DNA from: Brevibacillus borstelensis
GTDB lineage: Bacteria; Bacillota; Bacilli; Brevibacillales; Brevibacillaceae
Length of the DNA stretch: 64,000 nucleotides
Direction of reading: 5' to 3'
NCBI RefSeq assembly: GCF_003710865.1
Contig: NZ_RHHO01000011.1
Coordinates: 186,001 to 250,000, forward strand
Within the stretch, counting starts at the first letter, position 1, and each line of letters begins with the position of its first letter. This document shows positions 27,319 to 36,312 of the stretch, piece by piece. A program made the translations under genes and the position numbers. A model generated the notes under the pieces. The model saw only the letters and a list, made by a program, of their open reading frames with translations. It was not told the DNA's origin and made no database searches.

Positions 27319-28305
27319 ATGAAGAAGCTGAAAAAAATGCTGAAGAACAAATTCGTTTTGTGTCTGCTTGTGCTGGCTGCATTTGTCTACATAAACAACA
27401 GCTCTCTGTTTACAAAAGCGAGCAATGAAGCTCCGCTGCTGCTGGCCCATCGGGGTATGGCCCAAACCTTTCATATGGAAGGAATTACAGGCGAGACGTG
27501 CACAGCGGAGAGGATTTACGAACCGGAGCACCCGTTTCTGGAGAACACGATCCCGTCTATGGAAGCGGCTTTTCAGGCTGGAGCCGACATTGTCGAATTT
27601 GACGTTCAGCCCACCAGAGACGGCAAGTTCGCCGTTTTCCACGATTGGACGCTAGGCTGCCGGACCAACGGACAAGGGGTTACGCGCGAGCATACCCTGG
27701 AAGAGCTGAAGCGATTGGATATCGGGTACGGCTACACAGCCGACCAAGGAAAAACATATCCGTTTCGCGGAAAGGGAATCGGCTTGATGCCGTCGCTGGA
27801 AGAAGTGCTGAACCATTTTCCCGAGCAATCGTTTTTAATCCACGTGAAGAGCAACGATCCGACCGAAGGAGAGCAGCTCGCCGCCTTTCTCTCTGGATTG
27901 CCCGCCAGCCAATTGGAGCGGTTGACTGTGTATGGCGGAGATGAACCGATAGCGGCCCTGAAGGAAGGCTTGCCCAGCTTCAGAGTGATGTCGAAAGCAA
28001 CGATGAAAAGCTGTCTGATCCCTTACATTGCTGCAGGCTGGACAGGCTACGTTCCAGCCGCATGCGAGCATACGCAGCTGCATATTCCCGAAAAAATCGG
28101 CCCTTGGCTGTGGGGATGGCCGACTCGTTTTCTGGAGCGCATGGATAACGCCCACACACGCGTTATCGTGGTGGGAGGAGACGGAAGCGACTTTTCAACC
28201 GGATTTGATACCCCCGAGGATGTAAAGCGGCTGCCTTCCGGCTATACCGGCGGCATCTGGACAAACCGGATTGACCGAATCGGTCCTCTCTATCAACAGA
28301 AATAA
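27319..28305 (+). CDS. Membrane-anchored glycerophosphodiester phosphodiesterase
   Basis: A 328-residue GDPD-family enzyme that cleaves glycerophosphodiesters to glycerol-3-phosphate and an alcohol. A single N-terminal hydrophobic segment (VLCLLVLAAFVYI, about residues 14-26) after a lysine-rich start suggests an exported, anchored protein. The catalytic motifs are AHRGM near residue 43, ENTIPSMEAAF, VEFDVQPTRDG and VFHD near residue 110. ATG at 27319 follows CAGGAGG. It sits beside glpP and glpD, and its product would be fed into the same glycerol-3-phosphate pathway. Confidence 0.88.
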   Translation: MKKLKKMLKNKFVLCLLVLAAFVYINNSSLFTKASNEAPLLLAHRGMAQTFHMEGITGETCTAERIYEPEHPFLENTIPSMEAAFQAGADIVEFDVQPTRDGKFAVFHDWTLGCRTNGQGVTREHTLEELKRLDIGYGYTADQGKTYPFRGKGIGLMPSLEEVLNHFPEQSFLIHVKSNDPTEGEQLAAFLSGLPASQLERLTVYGGDEPIAALKEGLPSFRVMSKATMKSCLIPYIAAGWTGYVPAACEHTQLHIPEKIGPWLWGWPTRFLERMDNAHTRVIVVGGDGSDFSTGFDTPEDVKRLPSGYTGGIWTNRIDRIGPLYQQK

Positions 28306-28341
28306 CATGCTTTGCGGGGAGTGCGGCTCCATTCAGAGCAA

Positions 28342-28370
28342 TTGACAACGGTTACACGATCTGCTTAAAT
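28342..28370 (+). promoter_or_regulatory. Sigma-A promoter with overlapping cre-like site, glpP leader
   Basis: A -35 TTGACA (28342-28347), 17-base spacer and TTAAAT -10 (28365-28370) make a good promoter. TTGACAACGGTTACA (28342-28356) fits the cre consensus at 14 of 15 positions, so CcpA could block it. Confidence 0.6.
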
Positions 28371-28393
28371 CAAACTAAGTTAATACGAAGTGA

Positions 28394-28460
28394 CGGAGAG
28401 ATGGAGACCCACTGTTGAATTCCCCGATGAAGGGGAGTTTGCAAAAGGTGGGTTTTTTTC
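28394..28460 (+). promoter_or_regulatory. GlpP-type antitermination leader in front of glpP
   Basis: CGGAGAGA (28394-28401) precedes a terminator made of ACCCAC (28407-28412) with GTGGGT (28448-28453), an inner TCCCC/GGGGA hairpin and a run of seven T. The same CGGAGAGA motif occurs in front of the glpD leader terminator. Antitermination by GlpP in the presence of glycerol-3-phosphate is known for B. subtilis glp leaders; application here is inferred. Confidence 0.7.
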
Positions 28461-28547
28461 TGTCTGCAAGCTGTTTTGCAGTAAGATGGAAATGATCGAT
28501 GCATCCTAGTTGGAGGAAGGACGTTATCGGAAGAAAGGTGGATCTTG

Positions 28548-29111
28548 ATGAATTTTAACGGCCAAAAAATACTTCCTGCTGCCCGCCATATGAAGGATTT
28601 TGATCATATTTTGGAATCCCCCTACGAATACGGGGTGTTTCTGGATACGCATATCGCGCAATTGAAAGGCTTGTATGACATGGCAGAGAAACATAAGAAG
28701 AAAATGTTTTTGCATGCCGACCTCGTGCAAGGCTTGAAAAACGATGAGTACGCCGCGGAATTTCTCTGTCAGCAAATCAAGCCGGCGGGATTGATTTCAA
28801 CCAGGTCGAGCGTCATTTTAAAAGCGAAGCAAAAAGGGGTATTGGCGATTCAACGTATTTTTTTGCTTGATACCAATGCATTGGAAAAAAGCTATTTGCT
28901 TTTGGAAAAGACGCAGCCCGACTTTATTGAAGTCCTCCCGGGCGCCATGCCTGCGATCATAACAGAAGTGTTTGAACGAACGAAGATCCCGATCTTGGCA
29001 GGGGGACTGATTCGAACGATTGATGACGTGAACATGGCCTTGCAAGGGGGAGCTTCGGCTATTACCACCTCCAATCGGAAGCTTTGGGAGCATTTTGCTC
29101 CGAAAGGCTGA
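28548..29111 (+). CDS. glpP: Glycerol-3-phosphate responsive antiterminator
   Basis: A 187-residue GlpP protein with a TIM-barrel-like fold that binds leader mRNAs and, with glycerol-3-phosphate, prevents termination. Conserved blocks are [14 protein letters not shown] near residue 29, [22 protein letters not shown] near residue 84, [12 protein letters not shown] near residue 127 and ILAGGLI near the C-terminus. ATG at 28548 follows AAAGGTGG. It lies between a GDPD gene and glpD and is preceded by its own terminator leader, which suggests autoregulation. Confidence 0.92.
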   Translation: MNFNGQKILPAARHMKDFDHILESPYEYGVFLDTHIAQLKGLYDMAEKHKKKMFLHADLVQGLKNDEYAAEFLCQQIKPAGLISTRSSVILKAKQKGVLAIQRIFLLDTNALEKSYLLLEKTQPDFIEVLPGAMPAIITEVFERTKIPILAGGLIRTIDDVNMALQGGASAITTSNRKLWEHFAPKG

Positions 29112-29309
29112 GGTGCGTTTCGGAGCTTTACAAGGCGGACGTTGTCCAAAAATGGTCGCCTCGTCCTTTGGTACAGAGGCATTCGCGGCCCTGGAAAAAG
29201 CTGCAGTAATGCAGCCGGGCTGGAAACGAGCGGTAATTGCAGCTATGGCTTTTATCGGAAGGCATATTATGTTATATTATTGTATAAGTTAATATTTCGT
29301 CTGGAGAAT

Positions 29310-29370
29310 CGGAGAGACCTCAATGCATTATAGTTTAGCTATAGTGTTCGTTGGGGTCTCTTTTTGTTTT
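29310..29370 (+). promoter_or_regulatory. GlpP-type antitermination leader in front of glpD
   Basis: CGGAGAGA (29310-29317) overlaps the 5' arm of an 11-bp terminator stem AGAGACCTCAA / TTGGGGTCTCT (29313-29323, 29351-29361; one wobble) with an inner CATTATAG/CTATAGTG stem and TTTTTGTTTTTC after it. An AT-rich stretch with TATATT at 29273 is a possible promoter -10. Confidence 0.78.
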
Positions 29371-29396
29371 TCTGTACAACCTCGGGAGGGAATGAA

Positions 29397-31061
29397 ATGG
29401 CAGAGACATTTTCAAGTGCGCAGAGAACAAAGAGATTGGAAGAAATGAACAATCAGCTCTTTGACCTCGTGGTGATCGGAGGAGGAATTACGGGAGCGGG
29501 CATTGCCCTTGACGCGACAACGAGGGGCATGAAGGTTGCCCTGGTCGAAATGCAGGATTTTGCTGCGGGAACGTCCAGCCGTTCGACCAAGCTGGTCCAC
29601 GGCGGCCTGCGCTATCTGAAACAGTTTGAAGTGAAGATGGTTGCGGAAGTCGGACGGGAGCGGGCAATCGTGTACGAAAATGGCCCTCACGTGACGACAC
29701 CGGAATGGATGCTGCTGCCGATCCACAAAGGCGGGACCTTCGGCAAATTCTCGACATCCATCGGCCTGCGAGTCTATGATTATTTGGCCCAGGTGAAAGG
29801 CTCAGAGCGCCGGAAAATGCTGAATGCCCAGCAGACTTTGGCCAAAGAGCCGCTGATCAAGCAAAAAGATTTGTTGGGCGGAGGGTATTATGTAGAATAC
29901 CGTACAGATGATGCCCGTTTGACCATAGAGGTGATGAAAGAAGCCGCCGAGCGCGGGGCGCTGCCGGTGAACTACGCCAAGGTTGAGGAATTTTTGTACG
30001 AAAACGGCAAGGTGAACGGCGTCAAGGTCGTCGATCAGCTGGACGGCACCGAATACAAGCTGTACGGAAAGAAAATCGTAAACGCGACAGGACCTTGGGT
30101 AGATACGCTGCGGGATCGGGACAACTCCAAGAAAGGAAAATTCCTGCAGCTGTCAAAAGGGGTGCATCTCGTCATCGACCAAAGCCGCTTCCCGTTGAAA
30201 CAAGCTGTCTATTTTGACACGCCCGACGGACGCATGGTGTTCGCCATCCCTCGCGACGGAAAAACATATGTAGGGACAACCGATACGTTCTACAAAGAGG
30301 AGATTTCCCATCCGCGGATGACGAGTGCCGACAAGCAGTACTTGCTTGATGCGATCCGCTATATGTTCCCTGCGCTCGATATCAAAGACGAAGACGTCGA
30401 ATCAAGCTGGGCAGGCGTTCGCCCGCTGATTTACGAAGAAGGAAAATCCGCTTCGGAAATCTCGCGCAAAGACGAAATTTGGCAATCCGATTCGGGATTG
30501 ATCACCATCGCCGGAGGGAAGCTGACGGGGTACCGGAAAATGGCCGAGATGGTCGTCGACATGGTCGCTGATTTGCTGCAAAAAGAAGGAAAAGGGACAT
30601 TTGGACCTTGTGCAACGAAGCATATGCCTATTTCCGGCGGAAAAGTGGGAGGCAGTGCGAGCTTGCCCGCCTTTATCGAACGGAAAACCGAAGAGGGAAC
30701 GAGATACGGCTTTACCCGTCAGCAAGCAGAGCGGCTGGCCCGTTTCTACGGCTCCAATGTAGATGAACTGTTCCGCTTAGCCGAAGGGCACGCCCAGGAG
30801 GCCGCGGAGTCCGGTCTGCCGCTTGACTGGTTCGTTTCGCTGCGCTATGCGATGGAAGCGGAAATGGCAGTGAAGCCGGTCGATTTCCTCATCAGACGGA
30901 CGGGTGCTCTGTTCTTCCGGATCAACGAAGCGAAACAGTGGAAGGATGCCGTGGTCGCGTACATGGCCAGCCATCTGGGGTGGAGCGAATCGCAAAAAGA
31001 TGCGTATCTGCAAGAGATGGACATGCATATGCACGATGCGGTCACGCCGCTGGAAGCGTAA
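29397..31061 (+). CDS. glpD: Aerobic glycerol-3-phosphate dehydrogenase
   Basis: A 554-residue FAD enzyme that oxidises glycerol-3-phosphate to dihydroxyacetone phosphate at the membrane and passes electrons to quinone. The FAD-binding motif [18 protein letters not shown] is near residue 22, followed by [17 protein letters not shown] near residue 57 and the late WAGVRPL and [13 protein letters not shown]. The ATG at 29397 follows CGGGAGGG; codons upstream from 29364 fall within the leader terminator. Expression is likely controlled by GlpP. No glpF or glpK is nearby. Confidence 0.96.
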   Translation: MAETFSSAQRTKRLEEMNNQLFDLVVIGGGITGAGIALDATTRGMKVALVEMQDFAAGTSSRSTKLVHGGLRYLKQFEVKMVAEVGRERAIVYENGPHVTTPEWMLLPIHKGGTFGKFSTSIGLRVYDYLAQVKGSERRKMLNAQQTLAKEPLIKQKDLLGGGYYVEYRTDDARLTIEVMKEAAERGALPVNYAKVEEFLYENGKVNGVKVVDQLDGTEYKLYGKKIVNATGPWVDTLRDRDNSKKGKFLQLSKGVHLVIDQSRFPLKQAVYFDTPDGRMVFAIPRDGKTYVGTTDTFYKEEISHPRMTSADKQYLLDAIRYMFPALDIKDEDVESSWAGVRPLIYEEGKSASEISRKDEIWQSDSGLITIAGGKLTGYRKMAEMVVDMVADLLQKEGKGTFGPCATKHMPISGGKVGGSASLPAFIERKTEEGTRYGFTRQQAERLARFYGSNVDELFRLAEGHAQEAAESGLPLDWFVSLRYAMEAEMAVKPVDFLIRRTGALFFRINEAKQWKDAVVAYMASHLGWSESQKDAYLQEMDMHMHDAVTPLEA

Positions 31062-31110
31062 AAACTTCAGGACACCATAAAAGACAACGGAACGAAAACA
31101 CAAGAAAAAA

Positions 31111-31169
31111 CCACGCGCTTGGCAGGTTCCTATGCGGAACGGTTGCCATGGCGCGTGGCTTTTTTTTTA
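31111..31169. terminator. Bidirectional terminator after glpD
   Basis: CCACGCGC (31111-31118) pairs with GCGCGTGG (31151-31158), with inner GGCA/TGCC and GGTTCC/GGAAC pairs and a run of nine T. AAAAAA before the stem serves the convergent transporter gene. Confidence 0.9.
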
Positions 31170-31207
31170 TCTGTTGAAGCAATAGGGAGCTGAGCGCCAC
31201 GGGGCGG

Positions 31208-32173
31208 TCAAAAAGAGGCTTCCTTGGAAGCGGCTCTGCCCGACACCGCAAGCTTGAGCTTTTTTCGCTGAAACAGGTTGTTGCTGATCAAAGCCAAAAT
31301 GATCAAGAGCGTTCCTCCGGCATCGTACATCGTGATCTGATAGCCTTGCCAGACGGAGATCAGAAAAGTGGTGACCGGAACAAAGTTGATAAACAGGATG
31401 CCGTTGATCGGTGTGAGCAGCTTGACACCCGCGTTCCAGCTGAGCAGAGCCAGGATTCCCGCGACTCCGATCATGAAGCCAAGCTCGTAGCCGACGGAAA
31501 ATACCGACTGGAGCGATGGGGCGTGCAGGACATCCAAGGCTGTCAGCAGCAGGACGATCACCAGGGAGGTCCCGGTTCCCAGCACGCAGCTCAAAGTGGA
31601 ATACCGCAGCACTGACCACGACGCGAAGTGGTTGCCCCCGATCGTATAGATCACCCAGCCCAGTACGCCGAGCAATATCAGCAGGACAGGCAGCAGGCTG
31701 TCTCCCCCCAAAAGAAAGGTGCGGAAGTCGCCCTTCGTAATCACCAAAAAGCAGCCGACCAGGGCGAGGGCGATGCAGCCGATGGTAAACGGTTGAGGCT
31801 TCTGGCCTTTATACATCCACAGCACGAGTACGGACAGCATCGGCATGAGCGCTTCCATGACGGATGCGAGGATCACTCCCGAGGTGCCCAACTGGTTTTG
31901 GCCCCAGAAGACCAACAGGTTGTATATGGTAAATGCCATGGTCCCGAAAAACCAGAGAGAGACTCCGCGGCCTTCGAGACGCAGTGCTTGTCTGCCTTCC
32001 TTGATCCAGAGAAAAACAAGCAGCAGCAGGGAAACAACCGAATAACGGATAACGGAAAAGTAAAACGGGTCCAGATGGGCAAACGCGCTTTCTGCGACCG
32101 GAAACATGGCGCCCCACGCCATGCTGGCGATCAGGCAGAGCAAGGCCCCTTTCATGATGTGCTCTTTGTTCAT
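31208..32173 (-). CDS. DMT-superfamily (EamA) transporter
   Basis: About 321 residues with ten hydrophobic segments arranged as two EamA repeats, typical of metabolite exporters. The first repeat has SMAWGAMFPVAE and FFGTMAFTIYNLLVFWGQNQ, the second AGILALLSWNAGVKLLTPINGILF. The ATG at 32173 follows AAAGGAAG; the in-frame extension to 32230 has no site. It is divergently transcribed from a LysR gene, the common arrangement for regulated exporters. The substrate is unknown. Confidence 0.85.
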   Translation of the reverse strand: MNKEHIMKGALLCLIASMAWGAMFPVAESAFAHLDPFYFSVIRYSVVSLLLLVFLWIKEGRQALRLEGRGVSLWFFGTMAFTIYNLLVFWGQNQLGTSGVILASVMEALMPMLSVLVLWMYKGQKPQPFTIGCIALALVGCFLVITKGDFRTFLLGGDSLLPVLLILLGVLGWVIYTIGGNHFASWSVLRYSTLSCVLGTGTSLVIVLLLTALDVLHAPSLQSVFSVGYELGFMIGVAGILALLSWNAGVKLLTPINGILFINFVPVTTFLISVWQGYQITMYDAGGTLLIILALISNNLFQRKKLKLAVSGRAASKEASF

Positions 32174-32273
32174 AGGTGACTTCCTTTCGCAATTCACTTT
32201 CGCTAACAAATTTTTCACGATGACTATCATATTCCGAAATTACCATCATGTAAAATGATTGAAAATGATGAAA

Positions 32274-32294
32274 TGTATCATTGTCAGTGATACA
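32274..32294. promoter_or_regulatory. Candidate LysR-type operator in the divergent promoter
   Basis: TGTATCA-N7-TGATACA is a perfect 7-bp dyad that contains the classic ATC-N9-GAT (T-N11-A) LysR box. A weaker ATCAT-N5-ATGAT dyad lies at 32245-32259. Confidence 0.65.
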
Positions 32295-32341
32295 ATGGGG
32301 GTGGAAGATAAGCGGCGGAAACATAGAAAGAGGGAGCGAAA

Positions 32342-33205
32342 ATGGAGATCAGCGATCTGCGGATTTTTCAGGCTGTGGCTGAGCTGGGCAGTGTCAGCAA
32401 GGCGGCGAAAGAATTAAATTACGTACAGTCCAATGTGACAGCCCGGATTCAACAGCTGGAGCTGAAGCTGGGGACCGAATTGTTTTATCGGCATCGCAGG
32501 GGAATGAGCCTCAATCCCGAGGGGAAAAAGCTGCTGGGGTACACGCAGAAGATCCTGGCGATGATGGAAGAAATGAAGCTCGCCTTTCAGGACGAGGAAG
32601 ACCCGTCCGGTCCGCTCCTGGTCGGCTCGGTGGAAACTGTCAGTTGTTTGCCTGACATCTTGTCCGCCTATCACAAAAAGTATCCGCGCGTAGATTTGTC
32701 GCTGATGACCGGCGTCACGGAGCATTTGATCAGGGACGTCCTCCAGTACGAGCTGGACGGGGCGTTTGTCAGCGGTCCGGTCCAGCACCCGGAGCTTGTC
32801 CAGGAGCCCTTGATCGAAGAGGAGCTGGTCTTGATCGCCAGGGCCGAGGATGGGCCTGCGTCGCTGGAGGAATGCAGCACAAAGCCGCTCCTTGTGTTTC
32901 GCTCCGGCTGCGGCTACCGCTCTCGTCTGGTTCATTGGCTCGGCAGCCAGGGCATTGCGCCGACGAAGATCATGGAGTTCGGGACGCTTGAGACGATACT
33001 GGCCGTCGTCGCATCGGGGCTGGGCGTTTCGCTGGTTCCGCGGCCGACCGTGTCACGGTTGGAGAGAGAGGGGAAGATTCGCTGCTTCTCCATACCCGAG
33101 GAATATTCCACGGTCTCGACCGTGTTCATCCATAGACGGGACTCGCACATGACGGGAACGATGAAAAAATTTCTGGAGACGATTCGGGCGCTTCACGCAG
33201 GATGA
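32342..33205 (+). CDS. LysR-family transcriptional regulator
   Basis: A 287-residue LysR protein. The N-terminal winged HTH reads LRIFQAVAELGSVSKAAKELNYVQSN-like (residues 6-30), and the C-terminal effector domain has LLVGSVETVSCLPDIL and LAVVASGLGVSLVPRPTV. ATG at 32342 follows AGAGGGAG. Its divergent partner encodes a DMT exporter, and a T-N11-A dyad lies between them, so it likely controls that transporter and itself. Confidence 0.92.
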   Translation: MEISDLRIFQAVAELGSVSKAAKELNYVQSNVTARIQQLELKLGTELFYRHRRGMSLNPEGKKLLGYTQKILAMMEEMKLAFQDEEDPSGPLLVGSVETVSCLPDILSAYHKKYPRVDLSLMTGVTEHLIRDVLQYELDGAFVSGPVQHPELVQEPLIEEELVLIARAEDGPASLEECSTKPLLVFRSGCGYRSRLVHWLGSQGIAPTKIMEFGTLETILAVVASGLGVSLVPRPTVSRLEREGKIRCFSIPEEYSTVSTVFIHRRDSHMTGTMKKFLETIRALHAG

Positions 33206-33561
33206 GCCGTTCGTACAAGAAGCGATGATAAGCATGAAAACGGATGACAAGCATCAAAAGCGGCGTTCCATACGCGGCATTCAGGGCCGATGCGATTGCG
33301 CGCAGCACCGCAAGGAACGTATCGGCCCGCTTTTTGTCTCCTGGGGCAGCCGCCTCGTTCAGCAACGGTTTCGTGCAGGAACCGTCTTGTATAGCAACCG
33401 TCCCGTGGAGCAGCCGTCACTTGTGTCCCAGGGTGTACAGCCCTGTTCAAGGAGAGCACACGGAAAGCATATTCGAAGGGCGCAGCGCCTTTTTTTGGAA
33501 TCGCCATTGTGCTACACTATCAAGCGAGATACATAAAACCGATAGAACGGGAGGAAATCGA
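33206..33561. other. Intergenic region, no gene recognised
   Basis: 356 bases. Several overlapping short frames on both strands lack ribosome sites and family motifs; the plus-strand frame from 33244 is only an upstream extension of the aldo-keto reductase frame. Near 33480 GGGCGCAGCGCC with seven T could be a weak terminator for the lysR gene. Confidence 0.5.
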
Positions 33562-34389
33562 ATGGCAACGCATCTTGCTGATACCACCGTCTTAAACAAC
33601 GGAATCAAAATGCCCTGGCTCGGCCTCGGCGTGTGGAAAGTGAAAGAAGGGGATGAGGTGCAGCGCGCGATCCTGTCGGCTATCGAGACCGGCTACCGCG
33701 CCATCGACACCGCTGCTGTTTACGGCAATGAGGCTGGCGTGGGCGATGCGATTCGCGACAGCGGAATTGCCCGCGACCAACTGTTCATCACGACCAAGGT
33801 ATGGAATTCCGATCAAGGCTACGAGACGACGCTGAAGGCGTTTGACGAAAGCATGAAAAAGCTGCGCCTGGATTACCTCGACCTGTACCTGGTGCACTGG
33901 CCGGTACAAGGCAAGTATCTGGATACGTGGAAAGCGTTGGAAAAGCTGTACCGCGACGGATACGTGCGAGCGATCGGAGTCAGCAACTTCCACGTGCATC
34001 ACTTGGAGGATTTGAAACAGAACAGTGAAATCGTCCCGGCCGTGGATCAGGTAGAGTACCACCCGCTCCTGACACAAAAAGAGCTGCTCGCTTATTGCAA
34101 GGAGAACGGCATCCAGATGGAGGCGTGGAGCCCGCTGATGCAAGGCAACCTCGACCAGCCGGTGCTGGTGGAAATCGGACAAAAATACGGCAAGTCTCCT
34201 GCCCAGGTAATCCTGCGCTGGGATCTGCAAAACGGTGTCGTGACGATTCCAAAATCGGTCACGCCGGAGCGCATCCGCCAAAATGCCGACGTGTTCGACT
34301 TCACGTTGACAGTTGAAGAGATGGAGCAAATCAGCCGCCTTAATCAAAACAAGCGTTTTGGTCCGGACCCGGATAACTTTGATTTCTAG
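33562..34389 (+). CDS. Aldo/keto reductase
   Basis: A 275-residue NADPH-dependent oxidoreductase of the AKR5 group (2,5-diketo-gluconate reductase/YvgN-like). The catalytic tetrad is in place: Asp and Tyr in AIDTAAVYGNE near residues 47-53, Lys in FITTKVW near residue 77 and His in YLVHWP near residue 110. The ATG at 33562 follows GGGAGG; the much longer upstream frame is not supported by a ribosome site. Likely substrates are methylglyoxal and other small aldehydes. A strong terminator follows. Confidence 0.92.
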   Translation: MATHLADTTVLNNGIKMPWLGLGVWKVKEGDEVQRAILSAIETGYRAIDTAAVYGNEAGVGDAIRDSGIARDQLFITTKVWNSDQGYETTLKAFDESMKKLRLDYLDLYLVHWPVQGKYLDTWKALEKLYRDGYVRAIGVSNFHVHHLEDLKQNSEIVPAVDQVEYHPLLTQKELLAYCKENGIQMEAWSPLMQGNLDQPVLVEIGQKYGKSPAQVILRWDLQNGVVTIPKSVTPERIRQNADVFDFTLTVEEMEQISRLNQNKRFGPDPDNFDF

Positions 34390-34403
34390 CATAAACGACG
34401 AAC

Positions 34404-34437
34404 GCCCCGACCTCTGCGAGAGCTGTCGGGGCTTTTT
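34404..34437. terminator. Terminator after the aldo/keto reductase gene
   Basis: GCCCCGAC (34404-34411) pairs with GTCGGGGC (34425-34432), followed by TTTTT. Confidence 0.85.
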
Positions 34438-34499
34438 GCTTTCTGTACGGCAGAAGGCTCGTCTAGCCTTCCTTGGCTTCGCTCGTCCGATTTTGGATA

Positions 34500-35231
34500 C
34501 TACCGTTTATAGGAGCGGATGCGGCGGTACTGGCTTTTGTCCTTCAGCTTCAGGAACAGGGAAATATCGGGCCGCAGGTTGGCTTCGATGATCCAGACCC
34601 GTCCCGAAGAATCCAAAGCCATATCCAAACCGTACACCCTCTGATTGGCATAGTAGGTGCTTAGCTGCTTGGCGGCTGCGACCGCCACCGCTTTCAAACG
34701 CTGAATCAGTTGATCGGCAGAAGCGGATCGAAGCGATGAGAGCTGTATCGCGGAACGCAGCGGCAATACTCTTCCTCCGCTCCGCTTGATGTTGGTGATA
34801 ATGTAGCCGGCTCCAGCCACCTTGGCGAGCATTCCGGTCACGACCCACGAGGAGCCCGAACGGCGCTGGACCATGACACGAATGTCAAACGGACGGCCGT
34901 TGACGCGGGCGAGCGAGATTCCTTTCTGCACCAAGTACTGCGACTTGATCCGGCTGCGGATGTAGCGGTAGGTGGCTGATTTGCCGCGAATCGTACGTTT
35001 GCGGCAGCCGCGATGGACCTTGTAGTGGTTATCTCCCAGGCCGGTGATCAGGATGACACCGGCACCGCCGCTGCCTGCGATCGGCTTGGCAATAACTTTT
35101 CGATACTGTTTTAAAAAATGGCGGAGCGCATGCTTGGAGAAGAGTCGGGTGCGCGGAAGAGTAGAGGCCAAGCGGGAATTTCGACGCAAGACACGGTATT
35201 TTTTCAGCTTTGACTCATTGTATTTACCCAC
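34500..35231 (-). CDS. YheC/YheD-family ATP-grasp-like protein (spore-coat associated type)
   Basis: A 243-residue, very basic protein of the YheC/YheD family, members of which are found on the spore coat of Bacillus. ATP-grasp-like features are KPIAGSGGAGVILI near residue 49, GRPFDIRVMVQR near residue 112 and YGLDMALDSSGRVWIIEANLRPD near residue 205, where Glu and Asn would bind metal. It is shorter than typical family members (about 350-450 residues) and lacks the N-terminal domain. GTG at 35231 has GGAGG about 11 bases upstream. It is a single gene. Confidence 0.78.
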   Translation of the reverse strand: MGKYNESKLKKYRVLRRNSRLASTLPRTRLFSKHALRHFLKQYRKVIAKPIAGSGGAGVILITGLGDNHYKVHRGCRKRTIRGKSATYRYIRSRIKSQYLVQKGISLARVNGRPFDIRVMVQRRSGSSWVVTGMLAKVAGAGYIITNIKRSGGRVLPLRSAIQLSSLRSASADQLIQRLKAVAVAAAKQLSTYYANQRVYGLDMALDSSGRVWIIEANLRPDISLFLKLKDKSQYRRIRSYKR

Positions 35232-35512
35232 GAGCGGTCATCCCTCCATGAGCTGAAGTTATGGTTTCATTCCTTTTCAATCTATGTTTCTATCAGCGAA
35301 TAGCGATGGGGAGATGTCCACTCAGGGGAAAATTAGGTGGATGGCGCACTTCAAGGCGCACTTCAAAAGGAATGGCCGCGTTGACAGCCTGACAGGACCG
35401 CGTCACATTCTGCTCTTTACTCTTCGCCGCTTTTTTTCGTATACTTAAAAATAGAACCTCATTTCATCAGGTGAAACGTACGGAACCGATTTTAATGAAG
35501 CAGGTGGAACGA

Positions 35513-36256
35513 ATGGAAGAACAGAAAGCTAACGTGCGAGCCGTAGAGCGGGCGCTTGACATCCTGCTTTGCTTTACGGATTCAACCGACTTGGGGCTAA
35601 GCGAGATCGCCGGGCGGTTGTCGCTGCATAAAAGTACGGTACACCGCTTGCTGGCCACTCTGGAAAACAAGGGATTTTTAATACGCGACGCTCAGACGGA
35701 GAAATACCGCCTTGGATTTCGCTTGTGGGAGCTGTCCGTGAATCTGGCGCATTCCGATGACCCGGCCACCCTTTGGCTGCCGGAGATGGAGCGTTTGCGG
35801 GATGTCGTCGGGGAAACGATCAGCTTGTATGTCCGCGACGGCAATGAGCGGATTCGCATACAGGCAGTGCAGAGCAACCAGGCTATCCGGAGGGTCGCGC
35901 CTATCGGGGCACGCATGCCGCTGTCAGTAGGCGCATCGAGCAAGGTTCTGGTGGCATACGCGGAACCGGCTGTCAGGGAAGAAGTGCTAAGTGACCCGCT
36001 TTGGCCCGAATCGATCGACCGCGACGCATACCTGGAACAGCTGGAGCAGATCCGACGCCAAGGCTTTGCCACCAGTGTCGAGGAACGGGAGCTGGGAGCA
36101 GCAGCAGTAGCCGCGCCGATTTTTAACCGGAACGAAAAATTGGTTGCCGCGCTGGCGGTATCAGGTCCCTCCAACCGCCTCACGCTGGAAAGAATGATGG
36201 AGATTGCGGAGCCGATCATGGAATCCGCTTATCGCATGGGAAAAATGTTAAAATGA
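35513..36256 (+). CDS. IclR-family transcriptional regulator
   Basis: About 247 residues. The N-terminal winged helix (RAVERALDILLCFTDST, then GLSEIAGRLSLHKSTVHRLL) and the C-terminal effector domain (RVAPIGARMPLSVGASSKVL, then ATSVEERELGAAAVAAPIF) are both complete. ATG at 35513 follows CAGGTGG; GTG at 35471 and ATG at 35495 are possible but weaker starts. No catabolic operon adjoins it, so its target cannot be deduced. Confidence 0.9.
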   Translation: MEEQKANVRAVERALDILLCFTDSTDLGLSEIAGRLSLHKSTVHRLLATLENKGFLIRDAQTEKYRLGFRLWELSVNLAHSDDPATLWLPEMERLRDVVGETISLYVRDGNERIRIQAVQSNQAIRRVAPIGARMPLSVGASSKVLVAYAEPAVREEVLSDPLWPESIDRDAYLEQLEQIRRQGFATSVEERELGAAAVAAPIFNRNEKLVAALAVSGPSNRLTLERMMEIAEPIMESAYRMGKMLK

Positions 36257-36262
36257 ACAGGG

Positions 36263-36312
36263 AAAAGGGCGGCCCCTCAAGCAGGTTTTTCTACTTGGGG
36301 GATCGCCCTTTT
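36263..36312. terminator. Bidirectional terminator
   Basis: AAAAGGGC (36263-36270) pairs with GCCCTTTT (36305-36312), with an inner CCCCTCAAG/CTTGGGGG stem, between convergent genes. Confidence 0.88.

Noticed and set aside
33126-33365. A 79-codon minus-strand frame at the end of lysR
   Set aside because: It has no ribosome site, runs partly antisense to lysR and shows no family resemblance.
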